IMG/VR virus record: IMGVR_UViG_3300013131_000260
Location: 1-22,733 of that record
Reading direction: 5' to 3' (one strand)
DNA length: 22,733 bases
Source of the DNA: a virus
Position numbers and translations under genes: made by a program. Shown here piece by piece: positions 16,112 through 22,657 of the stretch; position 1 is the stretch's first letter, and each line of letters opens with the position of its first letter. The notes beneath the pieces are model-generated. The model was not told where the DNA came from. It did not search any database and saw nothing but the letters and a program-made list of their open reading frames with translations.

Positions 16112-17645
16112 GTAGTTCGCTGTAAAGCTCTACTATCTTTGAGTGAACGTCTATTTTACTATCTAATAACTTGTATACGTGTCTTTCCATACCTGATCCT
16201 ACAAGCTGGACGACTGTCGAAGGGTGTCGTTGACCACTTCTATGTACACGGGCGTTTGCTTGGGCGTAAGTCTCTAAGCTACTTGTCGGTCCCCACCACA
16301 CCACAGTATTCGCAGCCGTTAGCGTAACCCCATGGGCGGCAGCTTGCGGCTGAATGATCAGCACCTTGGTTCCGTTGGGGTCAGTTTGGAATCGGTTGAA
16401 GATGTCGGTGCGCTTGCCTACGCTGACTTCCCCGTAGATAACTTCGGTAGTAACGCCGTCGGCGTTGAGTTTATCTGCAAGGATGTTGATCACGTGCTTG
16501 AACGGCACAAAGACTAAAACCTTTTGACTTGACTCTTCTATAACTTCTTTCAGCACAGCATACCGCTTGCTGATGTCAAACTCTAAGGTCTCACCTGCGT
16601 CAGAGTAGACTGCCCCACAACTTATCTGGAGAAGCTTGTTCATATTGACCGCTGCGTTCACTGACGTGATTGCCTCCCCTGCTGCCTCAATCGCCATGCG
16701 GTTCTTCAACATCTCGTAGTACCGCTGCTGTTGCTTGGTCAACTCCACCTGCCGCTTGACATATGTCATCTCAGGCAGATCAAGGCACTCGTCTTTGGTA
16801 AACCGAATCGCAGGTTGCAGTGCGTTGTAGACTACTTGGGTTGCATTTTCCTTGGGGACATACCGGAAGTTTGTGAGCTTAAACATCACCATGTCACGGT
16901 AAGTTGAAAAGAACTTAGGCACTCCCATAGGGTTAACTAACTTGGCGATGCCGTAAGCATCAAGGGGGGACTGTGCAGCGGGGGTTCCCGTCAACATCCA
17001 CAGCCAAGTATCGTGCTTGATCAGGGAGTTTAAAGCTCTCCACCGTTTGGTCTGTGCATTCTTATAAGCGTTAGCCTCATCAACCACAATCAAGTCAAAG
17101 CCACCGTTGGCAATCTCGTCCTTGATGATCTCCACGCCGTCGTAGTTAATGATGATAAATTCAGCGTTGCCCTTAACAATCGCTTGCCGCTTGTCTCGTG
17201 GGCCGTAAGCAATGTCCACTGTACGGTGCATAGCAAACTTAAACAAGTCAGCACGCCATGCAGAATCCATGATTGACAGGGGGCAGATCACCAAGACGCG
17301 CCGAATCCGCTTTTGGGTAAGCAGGTAGTCAGCCGCCCAGATAACTGATCCGGTCTTGCCTGTACCCTGCTCGTTGAGGCAAAACGCCTTACGGTTAAGC
17401 GTCAGGAACGCTGCGGTTGTCTTCTGATGTTCAAAGGGTTTGTATTGTCCGGGCCAGTTGTACTGCCCTAGTATGGGGGACGGCACGTTGCGGATCTTGA
17501 GGTTCTTCAGCACCTGTGCTTCGTCAAGCCCCCACCTCACCAGCACTCGGTTGTCGCTAAGTTCTTTACTTTTGGGAATCACCGTAGTAACCCGTTGTGG
17601 GTTCTTCAGCGTAAGTAAAAGTGCTTTATTTTCAATGATTTGCAT
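16104..17645 (-). CDS. SNF2-type superfamily 2 DNA helicase/translocase
   Basis: 513 residues. Motifs: PFEHQ (70-74, Q-motif like), Walker A NEQGTGKT (91-98), VVDEAN (187-192, a DEAN instead of DEAH/DEAD box), LTGTPA (218-223), AAAHGVTLTAANTVV (about 435-449) and AQANARVHRSGQ (461-472, motif VI). The ARVHRxGQ form of motif VI is typical of the SNF2 family. It likely remodels or translocates on DNA in phage replication or recombination; it lacks extra targeting domains. It is preceded by a ~160-nt leader with its own promoter and a strong hairpin. No good ribosome site lies before ATG 17645; a short overlapping frame might couple translation. Confidence 0.9.
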   Translation of the reverse strand: MQIIENKALLLTLKNPQRVTTVIPKSKELSDNRVLVRWGLDEAQVLKNLKIRNVPSPILGQYNWPGQYKPFEHQKTTAAFLTLNRKAFCLNEQGTGKTGSVIWAADYLLTQKRIRRVLVICPLSIMDSAWRADLFKFAMHRTVDIAYGPRDKRQAIVKGNAEFIIINYDGVEIIKDEIANGGFDLIVVDEANAYKNAQTKRWRALNSLIKHDTWLWMLTGTPAAQSPLDAYGIAKLVNPMGVPKFFSTYRDMVMFKLTNFRYVPKENATQVVYNALQPAIRFTKDECLDLPEMTYVKRQVELTKQQQRYYEMLKNRMAIEAAGEAITSVNAAVNMNKLLQISCGAVYSDAGETLEFDISKRYAVLKEVIEESSQKVLVFVPFKHVINILADKLNADGVTTEVIYGEVSVGKRTDIFNRFQTDPNGTKVLIIQPQAAAHGVTLTAANTVVWWGPTSSLETYAQANARVHRSGQRHPSTVVQLVGSGMERHVYKLLDSKIDVHSKIVELYSELLA

Positions 17646-17733
17646 TTGGGTTCTTATAGTCCAGAGAAAAAGAATCCGGCGAGATAGGGTTCCCTATCTC
17701 GCCTTCATCACCACAACCAACAGGAGTGTCCAT
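17632..17733 (-). CDS. Possible 33-residue leader peptide overlapping the helicase start
   Basis: An ATG at 17733 opens 33 codons (MDTPVGCGDEGEIGNPISPD, ending KNPNANH) with TGA at 17632-17634, overlapping the helicase start by 14 bases. It runs through the leader hairpin. No ribosome site is seen upstream, so translation is doubtful. If translated it could couple to the helicase, which itself lacks a clear ribosome site. Confidence 0.25.
   Translation of the reverse strand: MDTPVGCGDEGEIGNPISPDSFSLDYKNPNANH
17665..17703 (-). terminator. Perfect 12-bp hairpin in the helicase leader (terminator or attenuator)
   Basis: GGCGAGATAGGG and CCCTATCTCGCC pair perfectly around a 2-nt centre (17678-17703). 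Read on the minus strand it is followed by GGATTCTTTTT, so the T run starts about six bases after the stem. It lies between a promoter (17812-17840) and the helicase ATG. It may end a ~140-nt RNA, or attenuate helicase expression. The rest of the 191-bp gap (17646-17836) holds the promoter, a weaker GGCTAGC/GCTAGTC stem and no other recognised gene. Confidence 0.6.
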
Positions 17734-17811
17734 ACGAGCGCGGTTACAGGGTAAGTTATCCTTCTTCCCCGACTAGCTCACTCACGCCTAACAGCTAGCC
17801 TATTAATCTAA

Positions 17812-17840
17812 ACTGTATCCCCGCAACGGGGGAATGTCAA
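17812..17840 (-). promoter_or_regulatory. Sigma70-like promoter with an inverted repeat in its spacer
   Basis: On the minus strand a perfect -35 TTGACA (17835-17840), a 17-bp spacer and TACAGT (-10, 4 of 6; 17812-17817). The spacer contains the inverted repeat CCCCG-TTG-CGGGG (17819-17831), placed like a repressor or MerR-type operator. The -35 overlaps the TGA stop of the HNH gene. It would drive the SNF2 helicase or a short leader RNA. Confidence 0.65.
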
Positions 17841-18133
17841 GCAGGTTTTTTGCCCCCCGGCTCATGTACGCTGTGGCCGTTCCTTGCGCGATTTTTAGCC
17901 GCTGACATGAGGCGGATACCAGTTCTGTTAGACCCACCTTTGGATAACATCTTTACGTGATCGATGTCTTTCCCCTCACGGCGGTCGGCTTTGCCGTTAC
18001 CGTTCTTGTCTGCGCCTGTCTTGTCCATCTCTCGTCGTGCGCGTTGCCGTTCCATTCGGTCAGGGTGCTCGCCACGCTTTTTCTGCATAGCGTATTCATG
18101 TGCGTAGGGGCGGGGGGACTTGGTGTACGGCAT
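17837..18133 (-). CDS. Small HNH endonuclease with an EF-hand-like loop
   Basis: 98 residues. ATG has GGAAGGA upstream and lies 2 bases after the previous gene's stop. The core KDIDHVKMLSKGGSN (D58-H59, GGSN 66-69) with a later N81 in AAKNRARNGH fits the small HNH endonucleases common in phages. Directly before it, DKNGNGKADRRE (42-53) fits the 12-residue EF-hand calcium loop pattern. The N-terminus is basic and Arg-rich. It may nick or cut DNA in replication, recombination or packaging. Other basic phage proteins with a DH pair cannot be excluded. Confidence 0.7.
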   Translation of the reverse strand: MPYTKSPRPYAHEYAMQKKRGEHPDRMERQRARREMDKTGADKNGNGKADRREGKDIDHVKMLSKGGSNRTGIRLMSAAKNRARNGHSVHEPGGKKPA

Positions 18134-18135
18134 GA

Positions 18136-18810
18136 TTAATTCCTTCCGTTATGGGGGCAACTCAACACCACGCAGTGCTTCTTACATAAACCTGACGGGT
18201 GTGGGTTCCAGACGTTCTTGTCATAAGCAGTCTTCATACGTCCGTAGTTGTGCATCCACTTCTCCCAAAGCTTAGCTTCATCCTGCCTATGGAAGTTAGC
18301 TTTTGGAAACGACTTAGCCACTACAAACAACAACCCTGCCTTGATCGACTGCACTTCGGGGAAGTGCTTGAACACCGCTAACGCCATCAACTCAAGCTGA
18401 CCTGTGTCTGCATACTTAGCCGACGCGCCTGTCTTGTAGTCCAGCACCCGAGCCACCCCATTATCCTCTAGGATAATTAAGTCAGCAATCCCCCGCCACC
18501 ACACGTTGGGAGCTTTAAACGCGCACGGTTCTAGGTTAGCGGTCAACCCCATTTCATACTCGCACAGCTTTCGGCCCGGTCTTTGCTTTAAGTTATCTAA
18601 AGAACTCTTGGCAAACTTAAACTTCTCAGGCAATGGAGAGGTGCCATTGATGTAGTCTTCGGCTGCTTTGTGAAACTCCGTGCCGTAGACAAGGTGCTGT
18701 GCGTTCTGATCTTCCACATAGTCCTTCATCACCTTCAAGTGATAATACTTCTTCGGACATTGTTCAAACGTCTTTATGGATGAAAAGGACCATGAAGGGG
18801 TTGCGTTCAC
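18136..18810 (-). CDS. Cas4/RecB-like PD-(D/E)XK nuclease with probable Fe-S cysteines
   Basis: 224 residues, starting with GTG at 18810, which overlaps the upstream stop by 4 bases (GTGA). Motifs: SFSSIKTFEQCPKKYY (C18), GTEFHKAAEDYI (H47), E84/E86, GIADLIIL (D110), VLDYKTG (D124, K126) and TGQLELMAL (Q138), the RecB/Cas4-type PD-(D/E)XK order. Cysteines C18, C209, C213 and C218 (one N-terminal, three C-terminal) match the iron-sulfur layout of Cas4/AddB-like nucleases. It probably processes DNA ends in phage replication or recombination. It lies in the replication block with no CRISPR array or cas1/cas2 near, so it is not part of a CRISPR system here. Confidence 0.85.
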   Translation of the reverse strand: MNATPSWSFSSIKTFEQCPKKYYHLKVMKDYVEDQNAQHLVYGTEFHKAAEDYINGTSPLPEKFKFAKSSLDNLKQRPGRKLCEYEMGLTANLEPCAFKAPNVWWRGIADLIILEDNGVARVLDYKTGASAKYADTGQLELMALAVFKHFPEVQSIKAGLLFVVAKSFPKANFHRQDEAKLWEKWMHNYGRMKTAYDKNVWNPHPSGLCKKHCVVLSCPHNGRN

Positions 18811-18992
18811 CGTTGGTTTTCCTGTTCAAGTTTAATTGCGCTAATTGCAAACCTTAAAAACACGATCATCTCTAGTCCTATTTCGATAGCCCGCTCGTAG
18901 TCCTTATGTTGCATCGCGTCATACATCCTGCGTTGCCCTTCGTTTACTCTGACCAAATATTCCGCGTAATCATTCACTTCAGCAATCTCCAT
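18807..18992 (-). CDS. Small helical protein of unknown function
   Basis: 61 residues. ATG overlaps the preceding stop by one base (TAATG), and its stop overlaps the nuclease GTG start (GTGA), so it is translationally embedded in the operon. It is predicted all-helical and mixed charge, with a hydrophobic segment EMIVFLRFAISAIKL near the C-terminus. No motif was recognised. Its tight coupling supports it being a real gene. Confidence 0.65.
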   Translation of the reverse strand: MEIAEVNDYAEYLVRVNEGQRRMYDAMQHKDYERAIEIGLEMIVFLRFAISAIKLEQENQR

Positions 18993-19951
18993 TAACTCAC
19001 TACCTTATAAGCTTCTCGTTTACGTAAGGGGCCAGACCCACGGACAAACGGCCCCCACCAATAGACACCACTTTGCCTAACTTTAAAGTGACCCCGCACG
19101 TAATGCGCGGCTAGATCCGAACGCTTAGATACGAACCCAGATGTCTCTGATACAGATTCTATCTCAGACAATGATAGTACGGTGTACTTAGAACATGATC
19201 GCTTCTTACTCGCTTGACCTTCATAGTTTGGGGGTGCTTTTTTAGCGGGCACTTCTGTCTTGGTAACCCCTGATTTACAGTTGATAAGCGACAGAGCTGC
19301 AAACATGAGTGTAGATAATTCTTCTACAGTTTCAGTAGCTGCTCTTTTAAACAGGTCAGGGTCTTTACGAAATTGATAGTTTAGTGCGTGTGCTATAAGC
19401 GGATCTGCGCCAGTTGCCCATACTGATGAAAGCATCATATGAACGGATATCATTCTCCCGTTGGGGAGCACTATCATTGCCTTAGTAAGTTTATCGCAAA
19501 CACTTTCAGGTGCATTAAACACAACTGACAGCATAGTTACCTCAACTACATGATTGTCTTCGTATTGCCAATATGGTTGAGCAATTATTGCTCCTTCTGG
19601 CTGAGCTTTTAGATGTACTCCAACTTTACATATAGTGTTTGTTGCATGTGGATCTTTATTGTCCCGTAAAGCTTTAACTTCCGGGGTCAAGTTCATTTCA
19701 ATTACGGTCTCTGGATAAGGAAGACGTACCTCTTTTAAATCTTCAGGTACAACGTTCGACTTTGTTTTGGATAACTTCTGTGCAGCTAACCCTAACTCGT
19801 CAGATAATACAAATATCTGTGCTTTTCTATCAGTTAAGTACGTACTATACTTTACGTTTAGTACGCGATCATCGGAAAAAATTTTTTGACTATCGTACTC
19901 TCCACTAGCAATTTGAGCGTACAAAGGTTTATAGTGTTTAGCAGTCGCCAT
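18992..19951 (-). CDS. Phage protein with C-terminal RGHF/WWGP domain, function unknown
   Basis: 319 residues from ATG 19951, which overlaps the polymerase gene end by 14 bases. A GTG eight codons earlier is less likely. Residues 1-240 include an alpha/beta part with VIEMNLTPEVKALRD and VVEVTMLSVVFNAPESVCDK, without a recognised fold. The last ~40 residues, AHYVRGHFKVRQSGVYWW then FVRGSGPLRKREAYKVV, match a small domain I recall in many phage and plasmid proteins (RGHF, WxP, RG pattern) of unknown function. A linker around 245-270 is Lys/Pro-rich. Its place next to the polymerase suggests a replication-associated role; no activity can be assigned. Confidence 0.7.
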   Translation of the reverse strand: MATAKHYKPLYAQIASGEYDSQKIFSDDRVLNVKYSTYLTDRKAQIFVLSDELGLAAQKLSKTKSNVVPEDLKEVRLPYPETVIEMNLTPEVKALRDNKDPHATNTICKVGVHLKAQPEGAIIAQPYWQYEDNHVVEVTMLSVVFNAPESVCDKLTKAMIVLPNGRMISVHMMLSSVWATGADPLIAHALNYQFRKDPDLFKRAATETVEELSTLMFAALSLINCKSGVTKTEVPAKKAPPNYEGQASKKRSCSKYTVLSLSEIESVSETSGFVSKRSDLAAHYVRGHFKVRQSGVYWWGPFVRGSGPLRKREAYKVVS

Positions 19952-21764
19952 ATGATTTCCCCACTCCAGATTCACAGTTAACGGGTAATCCTTCTGCCCA
20001 GTCAGGCACCCAACGCATACTTTCTTCTACGTAGTGTCGGGCTTCTTCGACATCAACATCACGGCACACAATCGCAATCGCATCATGCACTGTCAGTACA
20101 ACTTTGTACTTCTTTGATATACGCAACATCTGCTCGCCAATGATACATCGGGCAATCGCTTGGCACACATTCTCTATAACTTTCCCACCGTAGATCCGAG
20201 TGCGCCCCCTGCGAGTCTGATAACTAAACTCAACACCCTTGTCAGTCTCGTTAAACTCTAAGTCGTCATAGCGCATCAACAAACCTGAAGGTAGGCGGAT
20301 AGCGGATTCGGCGGGTACAACTTCTAGTACACCTTCCCTACCCAGTACGGCGGGGTCTTTGAGGGACAGGTTTACTAAGACGTTTTGAGCTTGCCGCCAC
20401 AGTCGTGTGATTGCATCATTAGTGCGTCGATAGATGTCAATAATTCTCCGGGCTTCGTCGATGTCCACTTCTACACCAAACGTCTTAAGTTGTGCCTGAA
20501 ACTTAATCGCACCCATGCCATACCCTGCACCAAGAATTGTGGTCTTACCGACGAACCGTTGCTCCTTGGTAATTTCTTCTTCCTCTACCCCGTAGATCGC
20601 GCTAGCCATCTTTCGGTAAACATCTTTACCTTGAGCGAATGCTTCGACCAAATCTTCCTGCTCCGCAAGCCATGCCAACACACGTGCTTCAATCTGTGCT
20701 GAGTCTGCATCAATGATGCTATAACCCTCGGGTGCGCGGATCGCTTTCTTTAACTTGTTCGCATGTTCTCCACGGCTTGGCAGATTCTGCATGTTGATCT
20801 TGTCATCCCCGCCGAACCTGCCAGTATGTGCGGCGTAGTAACGTATCGGTACAGGCAACCGGCCTCGCTGCGCGATATCAATGAACCGCTGCGTTCTAGT
20901 TTCTTCAAGCGTTGACTTCGTACCAAGACGCGCTGAAACTAGCCCTTGCACATCGGGGTCCGGGTGGTCCAAAAGTTCTTTAAACCCCTCGTCGTTCTTG
21001 GCGAACGCGAACGTCTGCTGACCTGTGGCAGGGCTTTCTTTCATCGGGGGTTCTACACCAAACTTGATAAGCAGTTCCGCAAACTTCGGGTTACTCATCA
21101 ATTCTTCCTTCTCCACCCCACAATAAGTCAGCAGTTGTTCCTTACGCTCCTGCACTTCTTTCAGGTGCTGCTCCAACAAGTCCTTATCCAACTCAAGCCT
21201 AGGTTCAATGAACATGCGTAGGGTTACATCAATAAGTTGTAGCTCTTTCTTGGGAAAGGAACGCGCCATGCGTTTGAACAAGTTATAAGTTATCTCTACG
21301 TCATTAACGCAGTAGTCCCCGTACCGTGACAGGCTGTACTCATCGAAATCGGCGCGTCGTTTACCGATAGCTGCTATGACTTCTGTACCTTTCTCACCCA
21401 ACTTATAACGTTCTGCCATAGCTTTAAGTGAACCGCCCACCTCCACACCATGCAAAGCCCTACCCATGCACAGAGTGTCAAGCCATACGCGAGGATAAAC
21501 GTCAAAGCGCCAACTAAGTATAGAGCCGTCAAACATTGTGTTATGGGCGAGAACCATCGCGTCCGACCATTTGAATGACCCATGCAACCAATCCTTAATC
21601 TGTTTGTGCGTACCGCTAGCCCACTGCGTCTGCTCGTTGTTGACTTTGATGCCAACACCAATTACTTCAAACAAGTCGGAACGAACATATTCCTCGGTTG
21701 TAATTTTTGAGAGTGAATACTCTCGGTCGTAATAAGTTTCAAAATCAATTGTGATGATGTCCAA
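19938..21764 (-). CDS. polA-like: Family-A DNA polymerase with 3'-5' exonuclease
   Basis: 608 residues. The start is TTG at 21764: AGGAG lies 7 nt upstream and no ATG/GTG precedes the exonuclease motif. Exonuclease motifs: D7-F-E9, N75 to D79 (NTMFD) and Y151 to D155. Polymerase motifs: A, D354-SAQIEAR; TGRF..NMQNLPS before it; B, R403-xxx-K407-xxx-L411-G-xx-Y415-G; C, VH560-D561-A562. No 5' nuclease domain is present, as usual in phage enzymes of this type. L411 is equivalent to E. coli Pol I residue 762. Motif C is HDA rather than the usual HDE. It is the phage replicative polymerase and works with the primase-helicase downstream. Confidence 0.95.
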   Translation of the reverse strand: MDIITIDFETYYDREYSLSKITTEEYVRSDLFEVIGVGIKVNNEQTQWASGTHKQIKDWLHGSFKWSDAMVLAHNTMFDGSILSWRFDVYPRVWLDTLCMGRALHGVEVGGSLKAMAERYKLGEKGTEVIAAIGKRRADFDEYSLSRYGDYCVNDVEITYNLFKRMARSFPKKELQLIDVTLRMFIEPRLELDKDLLEQHLKEVQERKEQLLTYCGVEKEELMSNPKFAELLIKFGVEPPMKESPATGQQTFAFAKNDEGFKELLDHPDPDVQGLVSARLGTKSTLEETRTQRFIDIAQRGRLPVPIRYYAAHTGRFGGDDKINMQNLPSRGEHANKLKKAIRAPEGYSIIDADSAQIEARVLAWLAEQEDLVEAFAQGKDVYRKMASAIYGVEEEEITKEQRFVGKTTILGAGYGMGAIKFQAQLKTFGVEVDIDEARRIIDIYRRTNDAITRLWRQAQNVLVNLSLKDPAVLGREGVLEVVPAESAIRLPSGLLMRYDDLEFNETDKGVEFSYQTRRGRTRIYGGKVIENVCQAIARCIIGEQMLRISKKYKVVLTVHDAIAIVCRDVDVEEARHYVEESMRWVPDWAEGLPVNCESGVGKSYGDC

Positions 21765-21774
21765 CTAAGTTCTC

Positions 21775-22005
21775 CTAGAATGGTGCTTCTTCAATGTCGG
21801 TGGGTTGGTTGTCTATCTTGGCTCGCTTAACTGCTTTCTTATTGACGAATGCGTATACCGGAAACGGCCAATCTGTTTGGGGTATCCGTAGGTAATAAAA
21901 GTCACCGTCTTCTTTGACTATGTACCCTACTTCTCCCGTGGCTTTAACAATAACTTTTGTATCAGGGTGCACGGGTTTTTCCCCCCGCTTCTTTCCAACC
22001 ATCAT
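21775..22005 (-). CDS. Small basic protein of unknown function
   Basis: 76 residues from ATG 22005, with AAGG 5 nt upstream; the adjacent ATG at 22002 is equally possible. A frame start at 22062 is rejected because it extends far into the preceding gene. The sequence GEVGYIVKEDGDFYYLRIPQ looks like a small beta barrel (SH3-like), an inference from alternating strands. It ends DIEEAPF, an acidic-hydrophobic tail. It overlaps the previous gene by 44 bp and lies 10 bp before the polymerase start. Confidence 0.6.
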   Translation of the reverse strand: MMVGKKRGEKPVHPDTKVIVKATGEVGYIVKEDGDFYYLRIPQTDWPFPVYAFVNKKAVKRAKIDNQPTDIEEAPF

Positions 22006-22195
22006 AAAAGCCTTCACGCCAAGCCGTCTCCCAAGCGATACACCACAGATCGTATGACCCATCGGCGGGGAATTTGAAATCTTCTTTGTCTTTCATCATT
22101 GCCTTGACATCTCTTCGCTTGATGAATGCTTGCCAAGCTTTGTCTCGCTCGTGGTTGACGATGGGTACGTCATCAAACAATCCTTTCTTACTCAT
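21962..22195 (-). CDS. Small acidic/aromatic phage protein of unknown function
   Basis: 77 residues. ATG overlaps the upstream stop (ATGA), with AAGGAG 6 nt before it. Tail: YDLWCIAWETAWREGFYDGW is Trp-rich and looks like an amphipathic helix. No domain was recognised. It belongs to a run of small overlapping genes ahead of the polymerase. Confidence 0.65.
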   Translation of the reverse strand: MSKKGLFDDVPIVNHERDKAWQAFIKRRDVKAMMKDKEDFKFPADGSYDLWCIAWETAWREGFYDGWKEAGGKTRAP

Positions 22196-22410
22196 TGCTT
22201 ACTCCTTGCTCGTATTGCTTTGAGGGCGTTCTCCGCTGTAACCGAGTACACCGGTTTGACTCGTTTAATTTCATCTTCAACTTCTTTCGCACACGCCTCA
22301 CGCTCGGCAGCGGCAACAAAAGCAGCGAACTTGCGCAACATTGCATTCGACCCGTCAAACCCGACAAACCCCGCCTCCCGCGCCATATGGGTAATGTCTT
22401 CTCTATCCAT
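22192..22410 (-). CDS. Small phage protein with AAERxACA helix, paralogue of its upstream neighbour
   Basis: 72 residues from ATG 22410 (MDREDITHMAREAGF), preferred over a start at 22512 that would lie deep in the preceding gene; AAGGGG lies upstream. It contains FVAAAEREACAKEVEDEI and ends ALKAIRARSKQ. The same AAERxACAK and KAIRAR features occur in the neighbouring 84-aa gene. From memory such small proteins are frequent in phages and have no assigned function. It overlaps the upstream gene by 8 bp and the downstream gene by 4 bp. Confidence 0.7.
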   Translation of the reverse strand: MDREDITHMAREAGFVGFDGSNAMLRKFAAFVAAAEREACAKEVEDEIKRVKPVYSVTAENALKAIRARSKQ

Positions 22411-22657
22411 GATTGCATCCCCTTGCTCGTATAGCTTTCGCTGCCAACTTTGTAATGTCTGACGCATATTCAGGATGTACGGCAAGCACATCACACACCT
22501 TTGCACACGCATTTCGCTCGGCAGCGACGGCAGCGTTTATTAATTTCAGTACATCACTACACATCACCTTAACCGAGTTGTACCCCTCGTGATCGCCTCG
22601 GTCTGCGAGGTCGTAAGCTTCAGACATGATCCGCTGCCTGATTTGTTTAATGTCCAT
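22403..22657 (-). CDS. Small phage protein with AAERNACAK helix
   Basis: 84 residues, ATG with AAGGA upstream. Predicted helical, with AAVAAERNACAKVCDVLA and LAAKAIRARG near the C-terminus, shared with the downstream gene. It overlaps the upstream partial gene by 11 bp. Its function is unknown. The shared features suggest tandem duplication. Confidence 0.7.
   Translation of the reverse strand: MDIKQIRQRIMSEAYDLADRGDHEGYNSVKVMCSDVLKLINAAVAAERNACAKVCDVLAVHPEYASDITKLAAKAIRARGCNHG

Noticed and set aside
18136-18810. Reading the Cas4-like gene as evidence of a CRISPR-Cas system
   Set aside because: No array, cas1 or cas2 is present and the gene is embedded in a phage replication operon.
19874-19890. 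AAAAAATTTTTT palindrome
   Set aside because: Simple A/T run coding Lys-Ile-Phe; a slippery site was considered, but the frame is continuous and no alternative product is apparent.
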